Counted from the first letter of the stretch, positions 1 through 8,290 are shown. The stretch is 64,000 bases of DNA from Desulfovibrio sp. X2 (GCF_000422205.1 NZ_ATHV01000065.1:124001-188000), one strand, 5' to 3'. Program-made: numbers and translations. Notes: generated by a model from the letters alone, not told the origin.

Positions 1-705
1 CAGGAAAGCCCTCGCGCACAGGGCGTATGGCTCGAGTTTTCCAGGCGCGACTATGCGGAGATGGCCGAACTGCAGGAGGCGCTGCGCGCCAGGCGCGAGC
101 TGGGCGTCATACCCGACGTGGTGATCCTCCTGGAGCACACGCCCTGCATCACCATCGGGCGCAGCGGCGGCCGCCGGAACATCCTGGCGGACGAGGCCGT
201 GCTGCGGCGAAACGGCATCACGGTGCACGACACTCCCAGGGGCGGCAATGTCACCTACCACGGCCCGGGACAGCTCGTCTGCTATCCCATCCTGGAGCTT
301 TCCGGCGAGCGGCGCGACCTGCATGCCTATGCGCGCAGGATGGAGGAGGTCATGATCCGCACGCTGCGCGCCTTCGGCATCGAGTCGGGACGGAAGCCCG
401 AGTATCCTGGTGCATGGGCCGGCGAGCGCAAGATCGGCGCCATGGGCATGGCTGTTCGCAAATGGATCACGATGCACGGCGTCGCGCTCAACGTCTGTCC
501 CGACCTGACGCATTTCTCCTTCATCGTGCCCTGCGGTATCGCGGACCACGGCGTGACCTCCATGGTCGAGGTCCTGGGGCGGCCCGTCGACATGGCCCTG
601 GTCCGGCGCGAGATGCGCAGGCAGTTTTCCGAAGTCTTCGAGATGGCCCTGCGTCCCGCCACGCTGGAGCAGCTCATCGGGGAGAAGTGCCATGCAGAGG
701 CCTAG
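1..705 (+). CDS. lipB: Octanoyltransferase LipB (5' end outside window)
   Basis: LipB moves the octanoyl group from acyl carrier protein to lipoyl domains, the first step of lipoate assembly in the cytoplasm. The reading frame is open from the first base of the window, and the residues before the first ATG (position 61) already match the family (a 'DYAEMAELQEALRARR' helix), so the true start lies upstream and the gene is partial. Visible family signatures are GGxVTYHGPGQ, the conserved lysine in GERKIGAMGM, and the active-site cysteine in VPCGI. It overlaps lipA by 14 bases, so the two are translationally coupled. Its product is needed to lipoylate the acetoin dehydrogenase E2 encoded further on, but it may equally serve other 2-oxoacid dehydrogenases or the glycine cleavage H protein. 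Confidence 0.93.
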   Translation, partial: QESPRAQGVWLEFSRRDYAEMAELQEALRARRELGVIPDVVILLEHTPCITIGRSGGRRNILADEAVLRRNGITVHDTPRGGNVTYHGPGQLVCYPILELSGERRDLHAYARRMEEVMIRTLRAFGIESGRKPEYPGAWAGERKIGAMGMAVRKWITMHGVALNVCPDLTHFSFIVPCGIADHGVTSMVEVLGRPVDMALVRREMRRQFSEVFEMALRPATLEQLIGEKCHAEA

Positions 706-1552
706 CTGGCTGGTGGTTCCGGCCCCCACCGCGGAGGACATGGGCCGCATCCGGGAGACGCTCGGCAAGGGTCGGCTGCACTCGGTGTGCGACAGCGCGC
801 AGTGCCCGAACATCGGGGAGTGCTTCGCCAAGCGGACCTGCACCTTCATGGTCCTGGGCGACGTGTGCACGCGCAACTGCGCCTTCTGCGCCGTGACCCA
901 CGGCCGCCCGGCCGCCCCGGACCCCGACGAGCCGGCCATGGTCGCCCTGACCGCGCGGCAGCTCGAACTCAGCCACGTGGTCGTCACCTCCGTGACCCGC
1001 GACGACCTCCCGGACGGCGGCGCGGGCCAGTTCGCCGCGACCATCCGCGCCATCAGGCGCGACAGCCCGGGCGTCACGGTGGAGGTGCTGGTCCCGGATT
1101 TCCGGGGCGAGGCCGATCCGCTGCGCCAGGTCATCGCGGCCGCCCCCGAGGTCATCGGCCACAACGTGGAGACCGTCCCCCGGCTGTATCCCTCCGTGCG
1201 CCCCGGGGCCGAATACGAGCGCTCCCTGGCTCTGCTGCGGCGCGTCTCCGAGTCCCGCACGCAGCGGCGCATCATGGCCAAATCCGGCCTGATGCTCGGC
1301 CTGGGCGAGACCCGGGAGGAAGTCGTCGCGGTCATGGAGGACCTGCTGCGGGCCGGGTGCCGGATACTGACCATGGGACAGTACCTGCGGCCCTCGCCCC
1401 GCCACCACCCCGTGCGGGAGTACGTCCATCCGGACGTCTTCCGGGAGCTGGCGGCGGTCGGGACCGGGCTCGGCTTCAGCCAGGTCGTGGCCGGGCCGCT
1501 GGTGCGCAGCTCCTACCACGCGGCCGAGAGCTTCGCGCGGCTTCAGGCCTAG
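692..1552 (+). CDS. lipA: Lipoyl synthase LipA (radical SAM)
   Basis: LipA inserts two sulfur atoms into the octanoyl chain to form lipoate. The 286-residue protein has the two cysteine sets that define the family: Cys33, Cys38 and Cys44 (C-x4-C-x5-C) for the auxiliary cluster, and Cys59, Cys63 and Cys66 (CxxxCxxC) for the radical SAM cluster. The C-terminal RSSY motif (about residues 272-275) supplies the serine ligand of the auxiliary cluster. A GGGGAGAAG ribosome binding site sits inside the end of lipB just before this ATG. The stop codon overlaps that of the convergent metallo-beta-lactamase gene. A lipoyl synthase homologue (acoS) is known from the Pelobacter acetoin cluster, so a role in maturing the acetoin dehydrogenase is plausible. 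Confidence 0.95.
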   Translation: MQRPSWLVVPAPTAEDMGRIRETLGKGRLHSVCDSAQCPNIGECFAKRTCTFMVLGDVCTRNCAFCAVTHGRPAAPDPDEPAMVALTARQLELSHVVVTSVTRDDLPDGGAGQFAATIRAIRRDSPGVTVEVLVPDFRGEADPLRQVIAAAPEVIGHNVETVPRLYPSVRPGAEYERSLALLRRVSESRTQRRIMAKSGLMLGLGETREEVVAVMEDLLRAGCRILTMGQYLRPSPRHHPVREYVHPDVFRELAAVGTGLGFSQVVAGPLVRSSYHAAESFARLQA

Positions 1553-2355
1553 GCGCCTGTCTCCCCCGGCTCCGCCGCATCCAGGCGCAGGCGCTGCCCC
1601 GCCTCCTGCAGGACGTGGGTCCGCACGCCCGGCTGCCCGTGCTTGTCCACGTCGCGCCGCACCATCCGCCCGAAGTGCAGGACGTCGTCGCGCTCGAAGG
1701 GCAGGTGGTAGACGACCACGTGGCGCGGCCGGAAGATCGTGTCGATGATCTCCTGGCCGACCTCGGCGTGGTAGAAGAGCGGATTCACGAACACCGCGTC
1801 CAGGGCCACGTCCCGCAGGGGCTCGTAGTATGCCGCCACGTGGTCCGCGTCCCCGGTGAACAGCAGGTTCACGCCGTGAAGCGACACGAGGAAGCAGGCG
1901 TTGCAGACCGCCTGGTACTGCGGCCCCATGTGCCGCGCGCCTAAGCCCGTCACGGTCAGGCCGTCCGCGAGCGCGATCCGCCTGGTGCGGCCCGGCTCCA
2001 AGGCCAGGGGCCAGTGGGGGACGGCCTGGAAGAGGAGGTTCCTGAGCAGCAGGGCGAGGTCGGGCGAGCCCCCGGCCTCCCCGGGCAGGATCACCCCGCG
2101 CACGGGCCGCCGCCGGATGTGCTCGAGCACCAGGCGCGGGGTGAAATGGTCCGGGTGCTCGTGCGTGAAGAGCAGGTAGTCGAGCGCCGCGAACGGGGCC
2201 GATCCCTGGCGCATGCGGTCCAGGTCGGCCTCCGGGACCCGGCTGAAGGCGTGGCCGTCCTCGCGGTGCATGCCGTCCACGAGCAGCCCCAGCCCCTCGT
2301 GCTCGACCAGGACGCCCGCGTTGGCGACTAGGGTGACGGCGACAGGTCCGGCCAT
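1549..2355 (-). CDS. Metallo-beta-lactamase-fold metal-dependent hydrolase
   Basis: This 268-residue protein has the metallo-beta-lactamase fold. The metal-binding motif THEHPDHF (HxHxDH) follows the N-terminal beta strands, a later FTGDADH supplies the bridging aspartate region, and VVVYHLPF near the C terminus fits the last histidine ligand. The overall layout resembles UlaG-like hydrolases, whose substrates vary, so no substrate can be named. I chose the ATG at 2355 because GGGAGGAGAA lies directly upstream on the reverse strand; the frame continues much further upstream, but that stretch is rich in Arg, Gly and Pro and has no family similarity. The gene converges on lipA with overlapping stop codons, so it is probably transcribed on its own from the gap before the butanediol dehydrogenase. 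Confidence 0.8.
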   Translation of the reverse strand: MAGPVAVTLVANAGVLVEHEGLGLLVDGMHREDGHAFSRVPEADLDRMRQGSAPFAALDYLLFTHEHPDHFTPRLVLEHIRRRPVRGVILPGEAGGSPDLALLLRNLLFQAVPHWPLALEPGRTRRIALADGLTVTGLGARHMGPQYQAVCNACFLVSLHGVNLLFTGDADHVAAYYEPLRDVALDAVFVNPLFYHAEVGQEIIDTIFRPRHVVVYHLPFERDDVLHFGRMVRRDVDKHGQPGVRTHVLQEAGQRLRLDAAEPGETGA

Positions 2356-2538
2356 TTCTCCTCCCTTTTCCGTGTGCAGTCCGCGCGCGCCGTTCCCCCC
2401 GCGGGTGCGGCGCCCGCTCCCCGTGCGTCTCCCCCTTCGCGGACCGTGCCAAAGTCCGCAGAGACGCGGTCTGCCCCGGCCGCTCCCGCTTCCCGTCCGC
2501 CTCCCGAGGCAAAATTTCCGCACGGTTGCGCTGAAACT

Positions 2539-2562
2539 GAACAGTCCCTTCCGTCCCTGTTC
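2539..2562. promoter_or_regulatory. GAACAG-N12-CTGTTC inverted repeat, candidate AcoR site
   Basis: A six-base inverted repeat with a 12-base spacer lies about 180-200 bases upstream of the sigma-54 promoter of the butanediol dehydrogenase, the usual distance for an enhancer. The TGTTC/GAACA half-sites also occur upstream of acoC (6249-6267). Binding by AcoR is inferred. The rest of the 2356-2838 gap shows no gene. Confidence 0.35.
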
Positions 2563-2742
2563 GGCCCCGGGACACACGACGGGCGCTCCCGCCTGCGACA
2601 ACGGCGCTGAACGGCGCGGCCGCATGTATGTCCTCGCCCCGCGCATGCGGCAGGCCCGTCGCGCGGCACGTCCGCGCCGCAGGCTCCGCCGCGCGCCAGG
2701 CGCGCCGCGCGGCCGGAGCCGGGAACAACGTCGCGGCTTTCT

Positions 2743-2758
2743 TGGCATGGCAGGTGCT
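2743..2758 (+). promoter_or_regulatory. Sigma-54 (-24/-12) promoter of the butanediol dehydrogenase
   Basis: TGGCATG-N4-GTGCT matches the sigma-54 consensus (TGGCAYR-N4-TTGCW) with one mismatch in the -12 element. The invariant GG and GC are separated by exactly 10 bases. It lies about 80 bases before the start codon of the dehydrogenase and fits control by the sigma-54 activator AcoR encoded next to it. Confidence 0.7.
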
Positions 2759-2838
2759 ATATTTCCAGGACCCCTCATTTTTCTTGGTCATGGCGACCAG
2801 GAAGCCCTGTGCAACGTACAACCATAAGCGAGGATGCG

Positions 2839-3915
2839 ATGGGCGAGACAATGCGAGCCGCTGTCTGGCATGGGAAGAAGGACATCCGTGTGGAGACCGT
2901 CCCGGTTCCCCCCTTCCCGCCTGCCGGATGGGTCAAGATCAAGGTGGACTGGTGCGGCATCTGCGGTTCCGACCTGCACGAATTCGTGGCCGGGCCGATC
3001 TTCATCCCGGTCGGCGCCCCGCACCCGCTGACCGGCAAGCAGGGCAGCCTGATCCTGGGCCATGAATTCACCGGCCGGGTGGTGGAGGTCGGCGACGGCG
3101 TGAGCAACGTGCGCGTCGGCGACCTCGTGGCTCCGGACGCCTGCCAGCATTGCGGCGAGTGCGTCACCTGCCGGGCCGGGCGCTACAACGTCTGCGAGAA
3201 GCTGGCCTTCACGGGGCTGCACAACGACGGGGCGTTCGCCGCCTACGTCAACGTCCCCGCCGAGCTGTGCTACGTGCTGCCCGACGGCGTATCCGCCGAG
3301 GACGGGGCGCTGATCGAACCACTGGCGACCGGGTTCAAGGCCGTGCGGGAAGCCGGCACCATCCTGGGCGAGACCGTGGTCATCATCGGCGCGGGCACCA
3401 TCGGCCTGGGCACCCTGATGTCCGCGCGTGCCGCGGGCGCGGGCAGGATCATCGTGCTGGAGATGTCGGCCGCGCGCACCGCAAAGGCCAGGGAATGCGG
3501 CGCGGACATCGTGCTCAACCCCAGGGAATGCGACGCCGTGGCCGAGGTCAAGGCCATGACCGGCGGCTCGGGCGCGGACGTGTCCTTCGAGTGCGTGGGC
3601 AACAAGCTCACGGGACCGCTGGCCGTGGACATCATCCGCAACGCCGGACGGGCGGTGATCGTCGGCATCTTCGAGGAGCCGAGCGAGTTCAACTTCTTCA
3701 GCCTGAGCGGCACGGACAAGCGCGTCATCGGCACCCTGGCCTACACCCTGAGCGACTTCCAGGGCGTCTCGGCCCTGCTGCGAAACGGCAGGCTCAAGGC
3801 CGGCCCCATGATCACCGGCCGGATCGGGCTCGAGGAGATCGTGGACAAGGGGTTCTGGGAGCTGGTCAACAACAAGGACGAGAACATCAAGATCCTGGTC
3901 AAACCCGGCGCGTAG
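2839..3915 (+). CDS. bdhA: (R,R)-butanediol dehydrogenase / acetoin reductase family, zinc-dependent
   Basis: This 358-residue medium-chain zinc alcohol dehydrogenase probably oxidises 2,3-butanediol to acetoin with NAD, feeding the acetoin dehydrogenase encoded downstream. The catalytic zinc motif is visible as Cys39 in WCGICGSDLHE and His75-Glu76 in LGHEF. Structural zinc is bound by a cysteine knuckle at about residues 105, 108, 111 and 119. The nucleotide-binding GAGTIG motif follows. The N-terminal half (HEF...GPIFIPV..PHPLT) closely resembles Bacillus butanediol dehydrogenase. I chose the ATG at 2839, preceded by GCGAGG; an ATG at 2851 is a weaker alternative. The gene has its own sigma-54 promoter and ends at a terminator shared with the convergent acoR. 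Other diol or polyol substrates are possible. Confidence 0.85.
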   Translation: MGETMRAAVWHGKKDIRVETVPVPPFPPAGWVKIKVDWCGICGSDLHEFVAGPIFIPVGAPHPLTGKQGSLILGHEFTGRVVEVGDGVSNVRVGDLVAPDACQHCGECVTCRAGRYNVCEKLAFTGLHNDGAFAAYVNVPAELCYVLPDGVSAEDGALIEPLATGFKAVREAGTILGETVVIIGAGTIGLGTLMSARAAGAGRIIVLEMSAARTAKARECGADIVLNPRECDAVAEVKAMTGGSGADVSFECVGNKLTGPLAVDIIRNAGRAVIVGIFEEPSEFNFFSLSGTDKRVIGTLAYTLSDFQGVSALLRNGRLKAGPMITGRIGLEEIVDKGFWELVNNKDENIKILVKPGA

Positions 3916-3925
3916 GCCGGATTTT

Positions 3926-3953
3926 CGGGAAAACGCCCCGGGGCGTTTTCCCG
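3926..3953. terminator. Bidirectional terminator between bdhA and acoR
   Basis: A perfect 14-base inverted repeat (CGGGAAAACGCCCC and its complement) with A and T runs within the arms lies 10 bases after the dehydrogenase stop. It can act for both convergent genes. Confidence 0.75.
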
Positions 3954-4104
3954 CTCTCCAGGAGACGCGGGCTACGCCTCGCGCGCCGAAAAGGCCGGGA
4001 GCGCGGGACGTCGCCCGCAGCCCGGACGGGCGGCGGGCGGGACGCCTTTTCCAAGGCCGGATCCGCCTCCCTTCCCCGCACGGTTCCCGAACGGACGCCG
4101 TCCA

Positions 4105-6171
4105 TCAGGGCTGGATGCGGAAGCGGTGCATCTTGGCGTAGAGCGTGTTCCGTCCGATGCCCAGAGCCTTGGCCGTCTTGCTGACGTTGCCCCCGTGGTA
4201 GTCCAGGGCCTTGCGGATGATGCCCACCTCGCGCTTCTTCAGCTCGAATTCGTCTGTTCCGCTGTCCGTGCAGGCGGGTACTCCGGATCGGAACTTCTCC
4301 CGCAGGTAGGGGGGCAGGTGCTCCGCGCGCAGCATCCCGCCCGGCAGGGTGTTGGCCACGTACTCGATGCAGTTGACCAGTTCCCTGACGTTGCCCGGCC
4401 AGTCGTGGGCGGCGAGGATCTCGGCCGCCTCCTGGGCGATGCCCTCGCAGGAGACGCCGAACTCCCGGCAGATGCGGCCCAGATGGTGCCGCGCCAGCAG
4501 GAGCACGTCGTCGCCGCGCTCGCGCAGGGGCGGGATGGGGATGCCCACCACGTCCAGGCGGTAGAAGAGGTCCTCGCGGAACTTTCCCTGGGCCATGAGC
4601 TGGCGCAGGTCCTTGTTGGTGCCCGCGATGACCTTCACGTCCACGCGACGCGGTTCGTGGCCGCCCACCGGGACCACGGCGCGCTCCTCGAGCGCCCGCA
4701 GGAGATTCACCTGCTGCGAGAGAGGCATCTCCGAGATCTCGTCCAGGAAGAGGACGCCGCGGTCCGCGCTCTCGAACTTGCCGATGCGCCCCCTGCGCTC
4801 GGCTCCGGTGAACGCGCCGCCGCAGTAGCCGAAGAGCTCGCTCTGCACGAGCTCCTCGGAGAACGAGCCGCAGTTCACGGCCATGAACGGCCCCTTGGCG
4901 CGCGGCCCGGCCTTGTGGATGGCGCGGGCGAAGAGCTCCTTGCCCGTGCCCGATTCGCCCGAGAGCAGCACCGTGGACGGCGTGCGCGCGGCGTTGGCCG
5001 CCTGCCGGATGACCTGGCGCATGGCCGGGCTCGCGTGCAGGATCGCCTCGAAGCCCTTGGGCGCGGTTCCCGGCACGCCGTCCGCGGCCTCAATACGCTG
5101 CGGCACGGGGGCCGGCCGGGCGCGCTGCGTCTCCGAGACGGTGACCACGACGTCGCGCCACCGCCCGTCGGCCCCGAAGACCGGAACCGCGCGCACGTAC
5201 AGGCGCGGGTTGGTCAGGCAGCGCAGCACCACGGGCTCGACCGTGGAGGCGGACCGCGCGCTGGCCAGGAAGACGTCGAAGTCGAAGAACTCGCTGGCCA
5301 TGCGCCCCCGGATGGTGCGGCCCGGCCGTCCGAGCAGCGCTTCGGCCGCGTCGTTGGCGCTGGTGATCCGGCCGGCGACGTCCAGAGAGAGGATGCCGGT
5401 CATCACGGAGTTGAAGACCGAGGCGAAGAGCGTGGACATGCGGGCTTCCATCTCCGAGTAATAGAGCCGCGCGAGCCGCTGCTCGAGCTCGCGTGCCGCG
5501 CCCAGCACGAGGTCAAGGCAGCGGGAGTGGTCCGCCGTCAGGGGGCCGGAGATGTCGAAGCAGCCCCACATCTTCCCCGTGGGGTCGAAGATCGGGGCGG
5601 CCGTGCAGCTCCAGGGGTGGTGGCTGCGGCAGTAGTGCTCCTCGCCGAAGATCTGCATGGGGCGGCCCGTGGCGATGGCCGTGCCGATGGCGTTGGTGCC
5701 GACGCACCCCTCCTGCCAGTTGGCCCCGGGGCCGAAGTTCAGCTTGTCCGCCTGGCGCAGGACCGCCACCTCGCCCCAGGTGCGGGCCACCCGGGCGTTG
5801 GCGTCGGTGATGGTGATGAGCAGCCCCTTGCCCTTGATGACGGTGTAGACGGCGGGAGCGGTGTCGCCGCAGATCCTGTCCAGGAGGGTGGTGAAGGGTT
5901 CGAGCTGGTCCATGGGCGCGAAGTCCCAGCAGCTCCGCGGCGACGGGTCCACCCGCATCTCGCGGCAGCGGCGCCAGGAGTCCAGCAGGTCCTCGTCCAC
6001 GTCGTCGGTCACGAGGTGGCCGTCCTCCACGAAGCGCTTCCAGCTTGCATAGTCCATGCGAGGGGCGGTGCGCCCCCCGGACATCGCCGCCGGAATCCTC
6101 GGGCTCCCCTCTCCCGTTTCCGAATCGCGGCGGATGCCGAACTTGTCTCCATCCCTGACGAGCGAATGCAT
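4105..6171 (-). CDS. acoR: Sigma-54-dependent transcriptional activator AcoR
   Basis: AcoR senses acetoin and activates the sigma-54 promoters of acetoin catabolism genes. The 688-residue protein has an N-terminal GAF-type sensor (about residues 80-225, with NWQEGCVGTNAIGTA and SHHPWSCTAAPIFDPTG typical of AcoR), a PAS-like region (about 255-350), a AAA+ domain and a Fis-type helix-turn-helix at the C terminus (about 660-685). In the AAA+ domain the Walker A GESGTGKE is at about 405-412, the sigma-54-contacting GAFTGA loop at about 452-457, and Walker B VLFLDE at about 473-478. I chose the ATG at 6171 because GGGAGG precedes it at good spacing; an ATG at 6222 lacks such a site. It is divergent from acoC and convergent with bdhA, both of which carry sigma-54 promoters. 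Confidence 0.93.
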   Translation of the reverse strand: MHSLVRDGDKFGIRRDSETGEGSPRIPAAMSGGRTAPRMDYASWKRFVEDGHLVTDDVDEDLLDSWRRCREMRVDPSPRSCWDFAPMDQLEPFTTLLDRICGDTAPAVYTVIKGKGLLITITDANARVARTWGEVAVLRQADKLNFGPGANWQEGCVGTNAIGTAIATGRPMQIFGEEHYCRSHHPWSCTAAPIFDPTGKMWGCFDISGPLTADHSRCLDLVLGAARELEQRLARLYYSEMEARMSTLFASVFNSVMTGILSLDVAGRITSANDAAEALLGRPGRTIRGRMASEFFDFDVFLASARSASTVEPVVLRCLTNPRLYVRAVPVFGADGRWRDVVVTVSETQRARPAPVPQRIEAADGVPGTAPKGFEAILHASPAMRQVIRQAANAARTPSTVLLSGESGTGKELFARAIHKAGPRAKGPFMAVNCGSFSEELVQSELFGYCGGAFTGAERRGRIGKFESADRGVLFLDEISEMPLSQQVNLLRALEERAVVPVGGHEPRRVDVKVIAGTNKDLRQLMAQGKFREDLFYRLDVVGIPIPPLRERGDDVLLLARHHLGRICREFGVSCEGIAQEAAEILAAHDWPGNVRELVNCIEYVANTLPGGMLRAEHLPPYLREKFRSGVPACTDSGTDEFELKKREVGIIRKALDYHGGNVSKTAKALGIGRNTLYAKMHRFRIQP

Positions 6172-6248
6172 TGCACCTCCCGGTCTTGGCGACCTGCAGG
6201 TTTCCTTCTCGTTTCCTGCCACTCTCTACAACTTCCCGTATTCGTCAA

Positions 6249-6267
6249 GTGTTCAGGTTTGGAACAC
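6249..6267. promoter_or_regulatory. GTGTTC-N7-GAACAC inverted repeat, candidate AcoR enhancer site
   Basis: A perfect six-base inverted repeat with a seven-base spacer sits in the acoR-acoC divergent gap, about 165-180 bases upstream of the acoC sigma-54 promoter. The position suits an enhancer for AcoR. It shares TGTTC/GAACA with the repeat upstream of bdhA. Binding is inferred. Confidence 0.45.
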
Positions 6268-6332
6268 CATATTTCGTCATTCGCATATTTTACCCCATAG
6301 ATACAGTGCATTACGGAATACATATACATCTG

Positions 6333-6367
6333 GTTCAGGGTCGGCGGCTCCTGCTCCGTTCCTGAAC
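6333..6367. promoter_or_regulatory. GTTCAGG ... CCTGAAC inverted repeat in the acoR-acoC gap
   Basis: The heptamer GTTCAGG at 6333-6339 is repeated in inverse orientation at 6361-6367. The same heptamer also overlaps the upstream repeat (6251-6257), giving three copies of one half-site in this 317-base gap. It could be a second activator site or could regulate acoR itself. This is an inference from the repeats alone. Confidence 0.35.
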
Positions 6368-6431
6368 ATAAAGCCGGCACAATCGCCTCCTGCGCCGTCG
6401 CATGGGACCGGAAATACAGACTATACATGTC

Positions 6432-6447
6432 TGGCACCGCGGTTGCA
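6432..6447 (+). promoter_or_regulatory. Sigma-54 promoter of the aco operon
   Basis: TGGCAC-N5-TTGCA is an exact match to the sigma-54 consensus. Transcription would begin near 6459, leaving a short leader with the AGGAGG ribosome binding site of acoC. Its position excludes the longer N-terminal reading of acoC from 6402. Confidence 0.88.
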
Positions 6448-6488
6448 GCCTTGCCCTCGTCGCGCACGTAAGCACAGGAGGCTCGATC

Positions 6489-7832
6489 ATGGCGCAAAAA
6501 GTGATCATGCCCAAATGGGGCTTGACCATGAAAGAAGGAAAAATCGCCCGTTGGCTCAAGAAAGAGGGCGATGCGGTCACGGCCGAAGAGGCACTTCTCG
6601 AAGTCGAGACCGACAAGATCACCAACACCGTTCCGGCCCCGGCCGGCGGCATCCTGGTCCAGATCGTCGTGCCCGCGGGCGAGGTCGCTCCGGTGCAGGC
6701 CGTGCTCGGCGTCATCGCCGAGGCGGGCGAGAGCGTGGAGCGGGTCGCCGCGGGCGCGACCTCGTCCGAGGGCGCGGAGGCGAAGCCGGGCGGCAAGGCC
6801 GCTGGCGCCGGGGCGCAGGCCGCTCCCGCCGCGGCGGACGAAGGCTTCGTCCCGGCCATGCCCGCGGCGCGCAAGCTGGCCCGCGAGCTCGGCATCCCGC
6901 TCTCCTCGGTCACGGGCACCGGCCCGGACGGCCGCATCACCGCAAAGGACGTGCAGGCCACCGCCGACGCGGGCGCGGGCGTCAACGCCAGCCCCAAGGC
7001 CATCGCCTTCGCGCGCAAGATGGGCATCGACCTCGCCCTGGTCACCGGCTCGGGCGAGGGCGGCAGGATCACCAAGGCCGACATCCTGCGGGCCATGAAT
7101 CCGGCCGCGGAGGAGCAGCCGCAGGCCCAGGCCGCCGCGCCCAAGGACACCGTGGTGCCCATGGAGGGCGTGCGCAAGCTCGTGGCGGACAACATGATGG
7201 CCAGCCTTCAGGGCGCGGCGCAGCTCTCCGTCTTCGTGGAGGCCGACGTCACCGAGATGGTCCGCCTGCGCGCAACGCTGCTCGAGCGCAACAAGCGCAA
7301 CGCCGAGTACCGCCTGTCCTACAACGACATCATCGCCTACGCCGTCTGCCGGGCGCTGAAGCGCCACCCGATCATGAACTCGAGCCTGCGCGAGGACGGC
7401 ATCCACCTGCACCCGCACGTCAACCTCGGCATCGCCGTGTCGCTGCAAAACGGCCTCATCGTGCCCAACGTCAAGGCCGCGGACACCTACACCCTGGAAG
7501 AGCTCCGGAGCCAGGTGCGCGACGTCGCCGGACGGGCGCGCAAGGGCGGCCTGAGCATGGACGAGATCAGCGGCGGCACCTTCACCATCAGCAACGTGAG
7601 CATGCTCGGCATGGACGGCTTCACCCCCATCCTGAACCCGCCCGAGACGGGCATCCTGGGCGTGGGGCGCGTGGTGGAGAAGCCCGCCGTGAAGAACGGG
7701 GAGGTCTGCATCCGCAGCATGATGACCCTCTCCCTGACCTTCAACCACATGACCACGGACGGGGCCCCGGCCATGGCCTTCCTGCGCGAGCTGGCGGACA
7801 TGCTGGAAAACCCCGGCCTGATGATCGTCTAG
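6489..7832 (+). CDS. acoC: Acetoin dehydrogenase E2 (dihydrolipoamide acetyltransferase) AcoC
   Basis: AcoC is the E2 core of the acetoin dehydrogenase complex and passes the acetyl group from the lipoyl arm to CoA. The 447-residue protein starts with a lipoyl domain (about 1-78, lipoylated lysine 43 in ETDK). A linker rich in Ala, Gly and Glu follows, then two tandem peripheral-subunit-binding domains (about 123-155 and 167-200), each with the GxGxxGRIT core. The C-terminal catalytic acyltransferase domain carries HMTTDG (about 420-425) as the active-site HxxxDG. The start at 6489 is set by AGGAGG and by the sigma-54 promoter immediately upstream. It is first in an operon with the Lin0512-like gene, acoA, acoB and acoX. 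Two binding domains are more than most bacterial E2 proteins have. Its lipoate could come from LipB/LipA or LplA, encoded on either side. Confidence 0.9.
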   Translation: MAQKVIMPKWGLTMKEGKIARWLKKEGDAVTAEEALLEVETDKITNTVPAPAGGILVQIVVPAGEVAPVQAVLGVIAEAGESVERVAAGATSSEGAEAKPGGKAAGAGAQAAPAAADEGFVPAMPAARKLARELGIPLSSVTGTGPDGRITAKDVQATADAGAGVNASPKAIAFARKMGIDLALVTGSGEGGRITKADILRAMNPAAEEQPQAQAAAPKDTVVPMEGVRKLVADNMMASLQGAAQLSVFVEADVTEMVRLRATLLERNKRNAEYRLSYNDIIAYAVCRALKRHPIMNSSLREDGIHLHPHVNLGIAVSLQNGLIVPNVKAADTYTLEELRSQVRDVAGRARKGGLSMDEISGGTFTISNVSMLGMDGFTPILNPPETGILGVGRVVEKPAVKNGEVCIRSMMTLSLTFNHMTTDGAPAMAFLRELADMLENPGLMIV

Positions 7833-7841
7833 GAGGCGGAC

Positions 7842-8270
7842 ATGGCGCGCAGACGCTTCGCCATCGAGCTCGGCTACGCCGCGGACCTGCACGGCGAGGA
7901 CATGACCAAGGCCGCGGTCCGCGCGGTCCGCGACGCGGTCTCCCGGATATGCCTGTGCGGCATCGTGGAGATCTTCGGCCGCGGCGACTTCAGCGGCGTC
8001 TACGTGCACGCGGACGTTGCCGTGCCCGAGCCCGCGAGCGTGGACCGCGACGCGGTGCTGGCCGCCATCCCCATCGGCGAGAAGACCCTGACGGTGACCC
8101 CCGGGGGCCTTCGCGCGGCCGGGATCGAGGTGCCGTGCTTCGGCCCGGGCGTGAGCAGCATCGTGGCCGCATGCGCCGCGCTGACCGTCTCCATCGAGAT
8201 CGGGGACGGCGAAACGCAGAAGGAACAATCCGGCAGCCGGGCGGGCAGTTGCGCCGCCGGGGCCGAATAA
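7842..8270 (+). CDS. Lin0512-family conserved protein of unknown function
   Basis: This 142-residue protein matches, from memory, the Lin0512 family of unknown function, defined by an N-terminal GxGxDxHG motif; here it reads GYAADLHG followed by TKAAVRAVRDA, so the second glycine is replaced by alanine. A second conserved-looking stretch is GEKTLTVTPGGL. No transmembrane segment or signal peptide is visible. The last 20 or so residues are low-complexity. It starts nine bases after the acoC stop with a GGAGG site and ends 20 bases before acoA, so it is expressed with the E2 and E1 subunits. That placement suggests a role in the complex or in acetoin metabolism, but the function is unknown. Confidence 0.75.
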   Translation: MARRRFAIELGYAADLHGEDMTKAAVRAVRDAVSRICLCGIVEIFGRGDFSGVYVHADVAVPEPASVDRDAVLAAIPIGEKTLTVTPGGLRAAGIEVPCFGPGVSSIVAACAALTVSIEIGDGETQKEQSGSRAGSCAAGAE

Positions 8271-8290
8271 CGAGGAATAAGGAGGAGGCA

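Noticed and set aside
6402-6488. Longer N terminus for AcoC starting at 6402
   Set aside because: It would place coding sequence across a perfect sigma-54 promoter, while a strong AGGAGG site precedes ATG 6489, where the lipoyl domain begins.
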